A stretch of 64,000 nucleotides of DNA from NCBI RefSeq assembly GCF_030413635.1, contig NZ_CP129235.1, forward strand, positions 1,302,001 through 1,366,000. The letters are read 5' to 3'. This DNA is from Planococcus shenhongbingii (GTDB lineage: Bacteria > Bacillota > Bacilli > Bacillales_A > Planococcaceae). Shown in pieces: positions 29,309 to 38,978 of the stretch (the stretch's first letter is position 1; the number at the start of each line of letters is the position of its first letter). The position numbers and the translations under genes are program-made. The notes beneath the pieces were generated by a model. That model had not been told where the DNA came from, searched no databases, and saw nothing but the letters and a program-made list of their open reading frames with translations.

Positions 29309-30700
29309 ATGAATCCACAACAGAATTCATCGACAGAAAAATATACGAGTACGCGATATCTTGCGTACAGTTTTTACACAGAAACAATTGAAGTCTCCAG
29401 AATGTCGGCGTTGGCATTTTTTGAAGCAGGGGATAAGCATTATCAAGGAAAGCGAATGTTCTGGCAAAATCGTGAAAAGACATTTACCTTAGTTGGGCTT
29501 GGACATGCCCATGTTCTTGCTTCACCAAATCATCATGGACGGTTTGAAGAAATCAAGCAAGATTGGCAGAATTTGTGCAGCCAGATTGTTAATGAAGAAG
29601 CAGATGTGCAACCCATATTATTTGGCGGATTTTCATTTGATCCGTTAAATGAAAATCAAAGCGAATGGACCCATTTTCCACAAGCTTATTTTGCAGTGCC
29701 ATCATTTCAAATGATAATTAAAGATGATCAGGCGTATGTCAGCATCAATTTAATTACAAATGAAGACGCCACCTTCAATGCATTTGAGGCTTTGCGGAAA
29801 GAACGTGATCGGCTGATCCATGCTGCCCAAGTTATGGAACGGCCGAAATACCAAAAACCGCTCGTAGTGGAACGTACTGAAATTAAGAAAGAGCAATACA
29901 TGGACTCGATTACTAAAGTGACGGCTCTCATTAAAGCAAAACAAGCCGAAAAAGTGGTGATTGCACGTTCCCTGAGATTAGAATTTGAGCAGCCGCTTTC
30001 ATCTGCGTCGGCTCTTTATCAAGTATCTGAAGAACAGCCTGAAAGTTTCCTATTTGGTTTGGAAGCACAAAATCAATTGTTCTTCGGTGCTACGCCGGAA
30101 AGGCTTGTAAAAGTGAAGGACCGGTTAGCCCTGTCTACATGTTTGGCAGGTTCCACTCCCCGAGGCAACACGGTGGAAAAGGATGAAAAGCTTGGCAATG
30201 AATTACTGAATGACAAAAAGAACCGCTCGGAACATCAATTTGTGGTTAACATGATCAGTGAAGTCTTTAACGAGCATAGTTCCCATATGTTTGTGCCAAA
30301 AACACCTAAATTAATGAAGATAAGGGATATTCAGCATCTTTATACACCGGTTGAAGGAGAATTGAAACCAGATTCGACTTTGTTCGATTTGGTTAAGGAT
30401 TTGCATCCTACCCCGGCTCTTGGCGGTGAACCGAAACAGGAAGCGCTGAGCTTGATCCGCCAGTATGAAACGATGAACAGAGGATTTTATGCTGCGCCAA
30501 TCGGTTGGATAGATGCAAAAGGCGACGGCGAGTTTGCAGTAGCCATCCGGTCAGCGCTGCTGAACGAAAAAGAAGCTTATTTGTATGCAGGAGGCGGGAT
30601 TGTAGAAGATTCTACATCTGAGTCGGAGTATGCAGAAACTTGGGTTAAATTTAGACCAATGCTTCGTGCGCTTGGAGGTCAATTGAGTGACGAATCGTAA
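29309..30700 (+). CDS. menF: isochorismate synthase
   Basis: Converts chorismate to isochorismate, the first step of menaquinone synthesis; 463 residues. The C-terminal chorismate-binding domain (about 200-455) has KVVIARSLRLEF with the family's catalytic Lys, FFGATPERLV, and AGGGIVEDSTSESEYAETW, which holds the Mg2+-binding glutamates. GGAGGG precedes the ATG. First gene of menF-D-H-B-E-C, the B. subtilis order. Confidence 0.95.
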   Translation: MNPQQNSSTEKYTSTRYLAYSFYTETIEVSRMSALAFFEAGDKHYQGKRMFWQNREKTFTLVGLGHAHVLASPNHHGRFEEIKQDWQNLCSQIVNEEADVQPILFGGFSFDPLNENQSEWTHFPQAYFAVPSFQMIIKDDQAYVSINLITNEDATFNAFEALRKERDRLIHAAQVMERPKYQKPLVVERTEIKKEQYMDSITKVTALIKAKQAEKVVIARSLRLEFEQPLSSASALYQVSEEQPESFLFGLEAQNQLFFGATPERLVKVKDRLALSTCLAGSTPRGNTVEKDEKLGNELLNDKKNRSEHQFVVNMISEVFNEHSSHMFVPKTPKLMKIRDIQHLYTPVEGELKPDSTLFDLVKDLHPTPALGGEPKQEALSLIRQYETMNRGFYAAPIGWIDAKGDGEFAVAIRSALLNEKEAYLYAGGGIVEDSTSESEYAETWVKFRPMLRALGGQLSDES

Positions 30701-32384
30701 ATCGTTAACAGAGTATGTATCAGCTTTTACACATTCACTTATACACTTAGGCGTCACAGATGTGGTCATTAGCCCGGGTTCCCGGTCAACGCCGCTTGCT
30801 TACGCATGTATGAAACAAGAAGGTTTGACTGTATACCGGCAGATTGATGAGCGTTCTGCGGCTTATTTTGCGCTGGGAATGGCTAAAGCATCCGGCAAGC
30901 CGGTCATGCTGCTTTGCACTTCAGGAACGGCTGCTGCTAACTATTTTCCTGCTGTTGTAGAAGCTTATTATGCAAGGGTTCCATTACTGGTCGTGACAGC
31001 AGACCGGCCGCCTGAATTGCGGGAAGTCGGTGCGCCGCAAGCTATTAATCAAATCAATTTATTTGGTTCCCATGTGAAATGGGCTGCTGATTTGCCGATG
31101 CCGGAAGAACAAAATCTATTGGAATTCCTGGCTCGCCATCTCCACCGGTCAGTTGCAACAGCAAAGACAGAACCAAAAGGGCCTGTCCATATAAATGTGC
31201 CATTTCGTGAACCGCTGCGCATCGACTTTGAGCAGAGCTATGTAAGCCGGGGCGAAATGATGCATTTCACTGGTGAACTTATAATAAATAAAGAAACAGA
31301 GGGATTTTTGCAGGGGTTATTGGAACAAGAGAGAGGGGTATTGGTGGTCGGAGAAATGACTGCTCCTATGCCGGAAACCTTTTGGGAATTTGTACAGAAT
31401 TTGCAGTGGCCGGTTCTGGCAGATCCATTGTCCAATTTGCGTACTAATGTAAAACCGGATAATCAGCATTTGATCATCGATTCATATGATGCCATTTTGA
31501 AAAGTGAACAGTTCAAAGCTGCGATGATTCCAGATGTGGTCATCCGAATTGGTCCTCAACCGGTGTCGAAACCGCTGACATTGTATTTAGCCGCAATCAA
31601 ACCCAAAAATTATGTCGTGTTTGATGAAAGCCCGATGATGCGCGATGCCCAGTCTGTTGTAACCCATCATATCCAAGCGGCAGCAAAAAGCTTATGGCAG
31701 CTGCCAATCAAAGCCAAAGAAGAAAATGCCTATGCCGTTAAATGGCAGCAGGCATCAAAATTGTACTGGCAATTGGTGGAGCAGCATTGTGAAAACGAAC
31801 TCGATGAAGGCGTCTTGGCAAAGATATTTTTCGACGAACTGGATAAATGTCATCTCGTCGTCAGCAGCAGTATGCCAATTCGGGACTTGGATACGTTTTT
31901 CAAAACCAACGGACGTGATGTGATGATTTATGCAAACCGGGGTGCGAACGGTATTGACGGAGTTGTCTCGACAGCTTTTGGTGTTCAGGCAGCAGTAAAA
32001 CGCCCGACGTATTTATTTATCGGCGATTTGTCATTCCTGCATGACATGAATGGCTTGATAGCTTCGAAAATGCAAGATACGGATTTGACCATTGTTATCA
32101 TGAACAACGATGGCGGAGGAATTTTCTCTTACTTGCCGCAATCGCAGGAAGAGCGGTATTTTGAAGATTTGTTCGGCACGCCGACAGGGATGAATTTTAA
32201 GGATGCAGCGAATATGTATGATACTGAGTATGCAGCAGTGCACTCGAAAGAAGAGTTGATTTCGGCTTTGCGCAGCCACAAGCAAAAGCTTGTAAAAATC
32301 ATTGAAGTTTTTACAGACAGGCAACAAAATGTGGAGGTCCATCGGAAGTTGTGGAACCGGTTTAGCGAGGAGCTGTCGAAGTAA
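30687..32384 (+). CDS. menD: 2-succinyl-5-enolpyruvyl-6-hydroxy-3-cyclohexene-1-carboxylate synthase
   Basis: Thiamine-diphosphate enzyme of 565 residues joining isochorismate and 2-oxoglutarate with loss of CO2. The N-terminal pyrimidine-binding domain shows VVISPGSRSTPLA near residue 26, and the C-terminal cofactor domain GDLSFLHDMNGL and NNDGGGIFSYLPQ near 448-475. The GTG start (30687) overlaps menF by 14 bp, with GGAGG inside menF, so translation is coupled. Confidence 0.96.
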   Translation: MTNRKSLTEYVSAFTHSLIHLGVTDVVISPGSRSTPLAYACMKQEGLTVYRQIDERSAAYFALGMAKASGKPVMLLCTSGTAAANYFPAVVEAYYARVPLLVVTADRPPELREVGAPQAINQINLFGSHVKWAADLPMPEEQNLLEFLARHLHRSVATAKTEPKGPVHINVPFREPLRIDFEQSYVSRGEMMHFTGELIINKETEGFLQGLLEQERGVLVVGEMTAPMPETFWEFVQNLQWPVLADPLSNLRTNVKPDNQHLIIDSYDAILKSEQFKAAMIPDVVIRIGPQPVSKPLTLYLAAIKPKNYVVFDESPMMRDAQSVVTHHIQAAAKSLWQLPIKAKEENAYAVKWQQASKLYWQLVEQHCENELDEGVLAKIFFDELDKCHLVVSSSMPIRDLDTFFKTNGRDVMIYANRGANGIDGVVSTAFGVQAAVKRPTYLFIGDLSFLHDMNGLIASKMQDTDLTIVIMNNDGGGIFSYLPQSQEERYFEDLFGTPTGMNFKDAANMYDTEYAAVHSKEELISALRSHKQKLVKIIEVFTDRQQNVEVHRKLWNRFSEELSK

Positions 32385-33211
32385 TGGAGATTCAAATTTT
32401 AGATGTTCGCTACCATCTAGAAGTGTTAAACTTTGACAAGAAATCCACTATTGTTTTTCTTCACGGTTTTACTGGAAGCACAAAAACATGGCGTGGAATT
32501 GAGAAAGCTTTACCGGAATATAAAATCGTTCTGATTGATTTGCTTGGCCACGGCCTGACGGATTCACCGGAAGATTCTGCACGCTATACGATGGAACTCC
32601 AAATCCGTGATTTAAATCTGCTGTTCGGACAACTTGGATTAGAAAATTTTGCGCTTGCGGGTTATTCAATGGGCGGCCGCACAGCTCTTGCTTATGCATG
32701 CACTTACCCACAGCAAATAGAGGCACTGATACTGGAAAGTGCTTCTCCTGGATTAAAATCAGCAGACGAACGGCTTGATCGGCAACAGCGAGACAGTGAG
32801 CTGGCGCTGAAGATTTTAGCAAATGGCATTACTTCGTTTGTAGATAAATGGGAAAATATCCCACTTTTTGACACCCAGAAACGATTGCCGGAAACAGTTA
32901 AGCAAACCATCCGCGCAGAACGGCTGCATCAAAATCCGCTCGGGCTCGCTAATAGCTTAATCGGCATGGGAACCGGTACGCAAAAGTCTTACTGGTCCCA
33001 GGTAAAGCAGTTAAATTTGCCGGTTTTATTGGTAACAGGAGCTATGGATCCGAAGTTTATGGCGATTGCTGAAGAGATGAAACAAGCCTTGCCAAAAGTG
33101 CAGCACGGCGTTATTGAAGCGGGACATGCAATACATGTGGAAAAACCTGCTGAATTTGCTACAATGGTAAAGGAGTATTTAAGTTCTAATTATCGAGGAG
33201 GAAAATCATGA
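32384..33211 (+). CDS. menH: SHCHC synthase (alpha/beta hydrolase fold)
   Basis: Removes pyruvate from the MenD product to give 2-succinyl-6-hydroxy-2,4-cyclohexadiene-1-carboxylate; 275 residues, known as YtxM in B. subtilis. The catalytic triad is visible: Ser in GYSMGGRTA near residue 95, Asp in VTGAMDPKF near 222, His in [12 protein letters not shown] near 250. The oxyanion motif is [11 protein letters not shown] near 26. The ATG shares a base with the menD stop. Confidence 0.94.
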   Translation: MEIQILDVRYHLEVLNFDKKSTIVFLHGFTGSTKTWRGIEKALPEYKIVLIDLLGHGLTDSPEDSARYTMELQIRDLNLLFGQLGLENFALAGYSMGGRTALAYACTYPQQIEALILESASPGLKSADERLDRQQRDSELALKILANGITSFVDKWENIPLFDTQKRLPETVKQTIRAERLHQNPLGLANSLIGMGTGTQKSYWSQVKQLNLPVLLVTGAMDPKFMAIAEEMKQALPKVQHGVIEAGHAIHVEKPAEFATMVKEYLSSNYRGGKS

Positions 33212-34026
33212 CACGCGAATGGGTTACAGAACGTACATATGAAGATATTAAATACGAAACGTATAATGGCATAGCCAAAATTACGATCAACCGTCCGGAA
33301 GTGCGCAATGCCTTCCGTCCAAAAACAGTGCATGAAATGATCGATGCATTTTCACGTGCACGCGACGATTCAAAAGTAGGCGTTATCGTTTTAACAGGTG
33401 AAGGCGAGAAAGCATTCTGTTCAGGCGGGGACCAAAGTGTCCGTGGCCACGGCGGATATGTCGGAGAAGATGAAATTCCACGTTTGAACGTATTGGACCT
33501 ACAGCGTTTGATCCGTGTTATTCCAAAACCTGTTGTGGCGATGGTTGCAGGATTTGCAATTGGTGGTGGCCACGTACTGCACGTAGTGTGCGACTTGACG
33601 ATTGCTGCTGACAATGCACGATTCGGACAAACAGGACCCCGCGTCGGCTCGTTTGATGCCGGCTATGGTTCAGGCTATTTGGCCCGCATCATCGGCCATA
33701 AAAAAGCACGTGAAATTTGGTACCTATGCCGTCAATACGATGCGCGGGAAGCACTTGATATGGGCTTAGTTAATACAGTTGTGCCTTTAGAGCAGCTTGA
33801 AGATGAAACAGTAAAATGGTGCGAAGAAATGCTTGAGATGAGCCCGACTGCGCTTCGCTTTGTAAAAGCGGCAATGAATGCCGATACGGACGGCCTTGCT
33901 GGTCTTCAGCAAATGGCTGGAGACGCTACATTGCTTTACTACACAACGGATGAAGCAAAAGAAGGACGTGATGCGTTTAAAGAAAAACGCAAACCGGACT
34001 TTGGCCAATTCCCTCGTTTCCCGTGA
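33208..34026 (+). CDS. menB: 1,4-dihydroxy-2-naphthoyl-CoA synthase
   Basis: Crotonase-fold enzyme of 272 residues that closes the second ring of the naphthoquinone from O-succinylbenzoyl-CoA. The oxyanion region is [11 protein letters not shown] near residue 71 and [17 protein letters not shown] near 112, and the active-site loop is [20 protein letters not shown]. Length matches B. subtilis MenB. The ATG overlaps the menH stop by 4 bp and follows GAGGAGG. A hairpin after it separates the menFDHB and menEC parts. Confidence 0.97.
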   Translation: MTREWVTERTYEDIKYETYNGIAKITINRPEVRNAFRPKTVHEMIDAFSRARDDSKVGVIVLTGEGEKAFCSGGDQSVRGHGGYVGEDEIPRLNVLDLQRLIRVIPKPVVAMVAGFAIGGGHVLHVVCDLTIAADNARFGQTGPRVGSFDAGYGSGYLARIIGHKKAREIWYLCRQYDAREALDMGLVNTVVPLEQLEDETVKWCEEMLEMSPTALRFVKAAMNADTDGLAGLQQMAGDATLLYYTTDEAKEGRDAFKEKRKPDFGQFPRFP

Positions 34027-34041
34027 TCACCGAATAATCAG

Positions 34042-34069
34042 AAGCTGTCCTTTTAGGGCAGCTTTTTTT
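34042..34069 (+). terminator. terminator between menB and menE
   Basis: AAGCTGTCC pairs with GGGCAGCTT (one G-T pair) around a short T-rich loop, then seven T. It lies 18 bp before menE, so it should lower rather than abolish menE-menC transcription. Confidence 0.75.
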
Positions 34070-34087
34070 GAAGAAAGGATTTTTTAA

Positions 34088-35521
34088 ATGACTTATCCGA
34101 ATTGGTTGAGCCAACGCAGCCATTTAAGCGGTGGCCGCATGGCGTTATCGTTCCAAGAGCAGCAATGGACTTTTGCTGAAATGAATGAAATAGCGCTCGA
34201 GTACGCTGGTAAACTGACAGCACTGGGAGTTGCAAAAGAGTCTCGTGTCGCCATTTTGGCAAAGTCCAATCCCGAATTTGTCTTTGTCATGTATGGCTGC
34301 ATGCACGTTGGCTGCGAAATGGTCATGCTCAATGAACGGCTGGCGCCACCAGAACTGGCTTATCAAATTGAAGACTCTGAAGCTGAATTTGTTTTAGTAG
34401 ATGATGAATTGAAAGAAAAAGTGAAGGATTACAATCCGATTTTATTCAGTTCCATCCGGGAAGCGGTTCCGGCTGAGTTTGAAATTCAGCATGAGTGGGA
34501 GAAAGGCCGTACAATCTCCATCATGTATACATCCGGGACGACGGGAAATCCCAAAGGTGTTCGGCAGACTGCGGAAAACCATTTTTCGAGTGCCGTTTCA
34601 TCGGCTTTAAATATTGGAATCTCCCCTGATGATGTCTGGCTTTGTTCTGTCCCGTTATTCCACATCAGCGGATTTTCCATCTTGATGCGGTCTCTTATAT
34701 ATGGCATGGGTGTAAGGCTGTATGAAAAATTTGATGCTGAGCGCAGTGCCAAAGAAATATGCAGCGGGACCGTGACACATATGTCTATGGTCGGCGTAAT
34801 GCTTGAACGTATTTTGAGAAATGTGGAAGAAGCTTCTTTGGCCGCATCTCCGCGTTTTAAAGCGATTCTTGCAGGAGGCGGTCCGATTCCGGTTGCCTAT
34901 ATCAAGCGTGCGGAACAATGTGGCATACCGGTTCTGCAAACTTATGGCATGACGGAAACATCCTCGCAGACGACTACGCTGCAATCAGCGGATGCAGAAC
35001 GGAAGATCGGTTCTTCAGGCAAACCGCTGTTTTTGTATCAAGTTAAAATAGATGGCACAGCAAAAGCTGGAGAAAAAGGAGAAATCCTGATTCATGGTCC
35101 TCAAGTAACTCCGGGATATATCGGCAGGTTTTCCGACAGAAAAGTCCAGGAAGAGGGCTGGCTTCATACAGGAGATGTTGGTTACTTGGATGAGGAAGGC
35201 TTTTTGTTTGTGGTGGATAGAAGATCGGATTTGATCGTTTCAGGTGGAGAAAATATTTATCCGGCGGAAATTGAAAAAGTGCTGCTTGCGCATCCGGCTG
35301 TCCGGGAAGCGGGAGTATGCGGAGTACCGGATGAAGAATGGGGTGAAGTTCCAGTGGCTTTTGTCGTATTGAATGAATCTGCGGAAGCGGATGAGCTATT
35401 GGCATACTGCAGGGAGCAAATTGCTTCCTATAAAGTGCCGAAGCGGTTATCATTTGCTGATGCGTTGCCGCGCAATGCATCGAATAAGCTTCTCCGAAGA
35501 GAGCTGAAGCTATGGAACTGA
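34088..35521 (+). CDS. menE: O-succinylbenzoate-CoA ligase
   Basis: Adenylate-forming ligase of 477 residues, activating O-succinylbenzoate to its CoA ester for MenB. Signature motifs are MYTSGTTGNPKGVRQT near residue 142 (P-loop), QTYGMTETSSQTTT near 288, LHTGDVGYLDEEGFL near 360, and the C-terminal catalytic Lys in NASNKLLRRELK. AAAGGA lies before the ATG at 34088. It overlaps menC by 10 bp. Confidence 0.95.
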   Translation: MTYPNWLSQRSHLSGGRMALSFQEQQWTFAEMNEIALEYAGKLTALGVAKESRVAILAKSNPEFVFVMYGCMHVGCEMVMLNERLAPPELAYQIEDSEAEFVLVDDELKEKVKDYNPILFSSIREAVPAEFEIQHEWEKGRTISIMYTSGTTGNPKGVRQTAENHFSSAVSSALNIGISPDDVWLCSVPLFHISGFSILMRSLIYGMGVRLYEKFDAERSAKEICSGTVTHMSMVGVMLERILRNVEEASLAASPRFKAILAGGGPIPVAYIKRAEQCGIPVLQTYGMTETSSQTTTLQSADAERKIGSSGKPLFLYQVKIDGTAKAGEKGEILIHGPQVTPGYIGRFSDRKVQEEGWLHTGDVGYLDEEGFLFVVDRRSDLIVSGGENIYPAEIEKVLLAHPAVREAGVCGVPDEEWGEVPVAFVVLNESAEADELLAYCREQIASYKVPKRLSFADALPRNASNKLLRRELKLWN

Positions 35522-36576
35522 CAATTGCGGGGATTGAATTGCGAGAGGTGAATAAACCTTTAAAAAGGCCGTTTAAGACGTCTTTGCAGACTGTGGAAGA
35601 GCGTGAAAGCCTGATTGTTAAAGTGACCGATGCAGAAGGTGTGGAAGGCTACGGAGAATGTGTGGCGTTCTCGACGCCTTGGTATACGGAAGAGACGGTG
35701 GTAAGCAGCCGGTTTGTCATTGAAAAAGTGTTGGTTCCGATCTTGCTGCATCAAAGTTTGAAGCATCCCGGCCATGTAAACCGGATGTTTCAGCAAGTGA
35801 AAGGCAATCGTATGGCAAAAGCCGCAATCGAAATGGCTGTGTGGGATTTATTCGCCAAGAAAAAAGATATCCCGCTTTGGAAAATGGTCGGCGGCGAAGA
35901 ACGGGCGATTCCAGCGGGTGTAGTGGTGGCTGCAGATCCAGAAAAAGTAGAAGAACAAGTGGCGGAAGCTGTATCAGCAGGGTATAGCCGCATAAAAATT
36001 AAAATCAGCCCGGACTCCGATTTGGATATGCTGGCAGGAATTATTCGGAAATACCCCAACCAGCTCTTTTTCGCAGATGCCAATGGAGCATTTGCGGAAG
36101 AAACGTTCGACAAGCTTTTAGAACTCGACCAGGCAGGATTCACGTTAATCGAACAGCCTTTTGGGGAACAGCAATGGCAGCTCCATACTAAGGCAAAAAA
36201 AGCAATGAATACCGCTATCTGTTTGGATGAAAGCATTTCAAGCATAGAAGATGTTCAGCGCATGATTGATGAACAAGCCGGCGATATGATTGTCTTGAAA
36301 ATGGGCAGGCTGGGCGGCTGGAGCGAAGCATTAAAAGTTGCGAGGTTATGCCGAACACATTCTATCGGCATGTGGGTTGGGGGCATGATTGAATTTGGCG
36401 TCTCCAAAGCGCATAATCTGGCATTGGCATCTTTGCCAGGAATTACGCTGCCCGGCGATTTCTCTGATTCTCAGCATTTCTGGAACGAGGATATCATCAT
36501 TCCAGAAATAATTGTGGAAAATGGAGAAATTGAATTGAGCGTGGAAAGTGGAATTGGTTATGAAGTAAAGTTGTGA
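35512..36576 (+). CDS. menC: O-succinylbenzoate synthase
   Basis: Enolase-superfamily dehydratase of 354 residues, forming the aromatic ring of O-succinylbenzoate. Superfamily residues are visible in order: the catalytic Lys in RIKIKISPD near residue 164, Asp in FADANGAF near 191, Glu in LIEQPF near 216, Asp in CLDESIS near 241, and the second Lys in IVLKMGRLGG near 265. The ATG lies inside menE. Last gene of the pathway cluster; a strong terminator follows. Confidence 0.95.
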   Translation: MELTIAGIELREVNKPLKRPFKTSLQTVEERESLIVKVTDAEGVEGYGECVAFSTPWYTEETVVSSRFVIEKVLVPILLHQSLKHPGHVNRMFQQVKGNRMAKAAIEMAVWDLFAKKKDIPLWKMVGGEERAIPAGVVVAADPEKVEEQVAEAVSAGYSRIKIKISPDSDLDMLAGIIRKYPNQLFFADANGAFAEETFDKLLELDQAGFTLIEQPFGEQQWQLHTKAKKAMNTAICLDESISSIEDVQRMIDEQAGDMIVLKMGRLGGWSEALKVARLCRTHSIGMWVGGMIEFGVSKAHNLALASLPGITLPGDFSDSQHFWNEDIIIPEIIVENGEIELSVESGIGYEVKL

Positions 36577-36580
36577 AGAC

Positions 36581-36614
36581 AGCATGAATTCCCCCAAGGA
36601 ATTCATGCTATTTT
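36581..36614 (+). terminator. terminator of the men operon
   Basis: Perfect 12-bp stem AGCATGAATTCC (36581-36592) with GGAATTCATGCT (36598-36609), then ATTTTT. Confidence 0.92.
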
Positions 36615-36781
36615 TCTGCAAAACCAGAGTGGGAAATTAATCGATAAAATTCATAGGATTAAATCAAGCTCTGCTTTATAGAAAATAACGAGACCGGAAC
36701 ATATTGCATAGACAGCCAGTCCTATTTAAAAAAAGAGTAACTAAGCGACCTATTCTCACTTTTTAAAAAGGAGGTTCTTGC

Positions 36782-37426
36782 TTGAGGAAAGCCATTAAAG
36801 TTGTCTTGGTTCTTTTAGCTGTTATTGCACTTGGGATGGGATTGCTTATTGTTTCTTTTCTCTGGAGCATGAAACCGGATAAAGATGAAGAAGAAAAAAT
36901 TCGAGGCCAGGCAGAAGTTTATATAGAAGAAAATTTTAATAAGGATTTTGAAATCTACGATGTGTTGTACGACAATATGGGCAATTTCACGTTTGATTAT
37001 GCAGCAAAGGTGCGTGACAAAAAAAGTTCTACAGAATTTCTGGTTTATTATGATGAGAACGCACAAGAAATGGTGGATACTTTTGTTTCTGAAAAATGGG
37101 CTGCTGAGTTGGAAAGTGAAATTCGTCCCTATGTATCGCAACTGTTTGGGGATTCTGTAGAATTCCATGTCTTTTTTGACAATTTGATTGGGCGGGATTT
37201 AGCCATTGATCTTTTAACTCCAGGGAGTTATAAAGAACATGCTGTTAGCCCAGTTGTCCGTTTATCCATTTCAAGGAATAAAGAAGCAGAAGATGAGCAG
37301 CGGTTTGCTGAGTTGATTTCTTTTCTTCAAAATGAAGGTCATTTGCAGCAAGGCACATTAATTGCAGGGTATGTAGCTGAAACAGGAGAAATATTGGAAG
37401 ACGAGGAGTGGAGCAAAGAATTTTAA
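36782..37426 (+). CDS. membrane-anchored hypothetical protein
   Basis: 214 residues from a TTG 9 bp after AAGGAGG. Residues 5-29 form one membrane helix without a lipobox, and the rest is hydrophilic and acidic, so it is probably an outward-facing anchored domain. The segment EEKIRGQAEVYIEENFNKDFEIYDVLYDN resembles DUF-type stretches found in small secreted Bacillales proteins, but I do not recognise a family. It opens a group of small membrane-linked genes (36782-38018). Confidence 0.75.
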   Translation: MRKAIKVVLVLLAVIALGMGLLIVSFLWSMKPDKDEEEKIRGQAEVYIEENFNKDFEIYDVLYDNMGNFTFDYAAKVRDKKSSTEFLVYYDENAQEMVDTFVSEKWAAELESEIRPYVSQLFGDSVEFHVFFDNLIGRDLAIDLLTPGSYKEHAVSPVVRLSISRNKEAEDEQRFAELISFLQNEGHLQQGTLIAGYVAETGEILEDEEWSKEF

Positions 37427-37482
37427 AGATTGGAAAACACGTCTCATTGCCGAGGACATGTTTAATGATATAAAAAGAGACA

Positions 37483-37513
37483 CTGGAAATTGAAACTATT
37501 TCCAGCTGTTTTT
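37483..37513 (+). terminator. possible terminator
   Basis: CTGGAAAT (37483-37490) pairs with ATTTCCAG (37498-37505), followed after CTG by five T. Confidence 0.55.
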
Positions 37514-37559
37514 CGTATAGTTATTCATTGAATAAGAGACCTAAAGAGGAGGCAAGAAT

Positions 37560-37727
37560 TTGAGTACTTTAATAGCTCTTTCTCCGTTATTGTTATGGAT
37601 TGTTTTAGTTCTCATCATCGGAGCGGTTTTAGTTATGGTAAAAAGAAAGTCTACTCCTCAAAAAAGCTTGGAAGCCCGCATTGCAGTTCTGGAGGAAGAA
37701 GTCAGGCGTTTAAAGAGCAAAGAATAA
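37560..37727 (+). CDS. small membrane protein with C-terminal coiled coil
   Basis: A 55-residue frame starting at TTG 37560, seven bases after GAGGAGG. Residues 4-27 are one hydrophobic helix (MSTLIALSPLLLWIVLVLII at the start), followed by KRKS and a charged heptad-like helix LEARIAVLEEEVRRLKSKE. This resembles the small single-pass, coiled-coil proteins common in bacilli. The ribosome-binding site and the clear membrane-plus-coil pattern support a real gene; the function is unknown. Confidence 0.72.
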   Translation: MSTLIALSPLLLWIVLVLIIGAVLVMVKRKSTPQKSLEARIAVLEEEVRRLKSKE

Positions 37728-37754
37728 AATAGTTACTGGAGGTGAAAGGGTGCG

Positions 37755-38018
37755 GTGGGGCGTTTCTATATGAATGATGGGATTTACCTTATTGATGGTC
37801 AACGATTTTTTTCCAAACGCTTTAAGGGCTTCGAGGATACCGGAATGGGCATTAATAGTTTCAATCCTAATTTTTTTATAAGCATCGTTTTTTTTGCTGA
37901 CAAAGAAAAAGAACAGAAACGGGCTTTAAAGTGGAATGTCTTTGCCGGTTTTTATATCCTGTTTCTCCTCATTTTCTTGAGCTTACTGGGAGGCAATTCG
38001 TCGCGGGGTTTTCGTTGA
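37755..38018 (+). CDS. small hypothetical protein with one membrane helix
   Basis: 87 residues from a GTG at 37755, 10 bp after GGAGGTG; an ATG at 37770 is an alternative. The first half (YLIDGQRFFSKRFKGFEDTG) is polar with aromatic residues, the second has a hydrophobic helix at about 60-80 (FAGFYILFLLIFLSLLGG). No family is recognised. It follows the 55-residue membrane protein by 27 bp and is likely co-transcribed. Confidence 0.55.
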   Translation: MGRFYMNDGIYLIDGQRFFSKRFKGFEDTGMGINSFNPNFFISIVFFADKEKEQKRALKWNVFAGFYILFLLIFLSLLGGNSSRGFR

Positions 38019-38132
38019 AACCCCCGCTTGTCTGGATTTTATTTTTTATATGAATAGTTGAAGCCTCTAAATACATGAAGCGGAAACGCATTCAAGAATC
38101 ATGATGAAATAAAAAGCTTGGAAGTGAGTACA

Positions 38133-38861
38133 GTGTTTTTAAAGAGAATCAGTTTGTTGCAGGACCAAGTACCGAATTACAATCAATATCCCTTTAATAT
38201 TCCCGCGATACAAGGCATAGACCAACTTGACTTAGCCAGTCCCGTCACTTTTTTTGTCGGTGAAAACGGTTCGGGAAAATCGACGTTGCTGGAAGCCGTC
38301 GCTGATAAATGCGGCTTTAATTCTGCTGGAGGCGGGCGCAATAATACATATGAAACTCATGCCGCAGAATCTGTTTTAGCGGATTATATCCGGCTTTCCT
38401 GGATGCCGAAAGTTTCGAACGGGTTTTTCATGCGAGCGGAATCTTTTTATCACTTTGCCACTCATATCGATGAGCTGCAAAAAGAAGGTGCAGATGCTTA
38501 CAGAAGTTACGGAGGGCAATCTTTACATGAACAATCTCATGGTGAATCATTTTTATCGCTGTTCATGAACCGCTTTAATGGCCAAGCGATTTATCTGCTT
38601 GATGAGCCGGAAGCGGCATTGTCACCGCAGCGACAGCTGACGTTCCTGCGCATACTCCATGAATTGGTGCAGCAGGAGGAATGTCAATTTATCATCGCCA
38701 CGCATTCACCGATTCTTCTGGGCTATCCTGATGCTCAGATTTTAAGCTTTGACGGCGAAGCCATTGAAGAAATCAGCTATGAGGAAACAGACCATTATAA
38801 AATCACGAAATACTTCCTGGATCACCGGGAAAAGTTTTTAAAAGAACTGCTGGAGGATTAA
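38133..38861 (+). CDS. stand-alone AAA/SMC-type ATPase
   Basis: 242-residue ABC-like ATPase of the AAA_21 kind, without a membrane partner. Walker A is FFVGENGSGKSTLLEA near residue 44, a signature-like SHGESFLSLF near 140, Walker B AIYLLDEPEAALSP near 160, and the switch histidine in IIATHSP near 192. GTG 38133 is chosen because GGAAGTGAG lies just upstream; a TTG at 38118 falls inside that site. Such proteins occur as housekeeping ATPases and in defence pairs (with TOPRIM nucleases), but no partner gene is next to it here. Confidence 0.85.
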   Translation: MFLKRISLLQDQVPNYNQYPFNIPAIQGIDQLDLASPVTFFVGENGSGKSTLLEAVADKCGFNSAGGGRNNTYETHAAESVLADYIRLSWMPKVSNGFFMRAESFYHFATHIDELQKEGADAYRSYGGQSLHEQSHGESFLSLFMNRFNGQAIYLLDEPEAALSPQRQLTFLRILHELVQQEECQFIIATHSPILLGYPDAQILSFDGEAIEEISYEETDHYKITKYFLDHREKFLKELLED

Positions 38862-38919
38862 ATTATATAGAAGAAACTAAGTTCAGGGAGTGATTGGGAA
38901 TTTGCTCATACACAAAAGT

Positions 38920-38978
38920 AACAGCCAATCTGTCATCCATTCAACTAAAAGTTGTGATGGCAGATTGGCTGTTTTATT
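38920..38978. terminator. long bidirectional terminator
   Basis: AACAGCCAATCTG and CATCCATTCAACT pair with AGTTGTGATGGCAGATTGGC and TGTT with few mismatches, forming one of the longest hairpins here. It serves the ATPase and the convergent DUF1801 gene. Confidence 0.88.

Noticed and set aside
38003..38034. Hairpin GCGGGGTTT with AAACCCCCGC at the end of the 87-residue gene
   Set aside because: The T-run does not follow directly and the stem carries a bulge, so I do not call it a terminator.
38133..38861. Considered the ATPase as part of an anti-phage defence pair
   Set aside because: No TOPRIM nuclease, effector or other defence gene adjoins it; neighbours are small membrane proteins and a DUF1801 gene.
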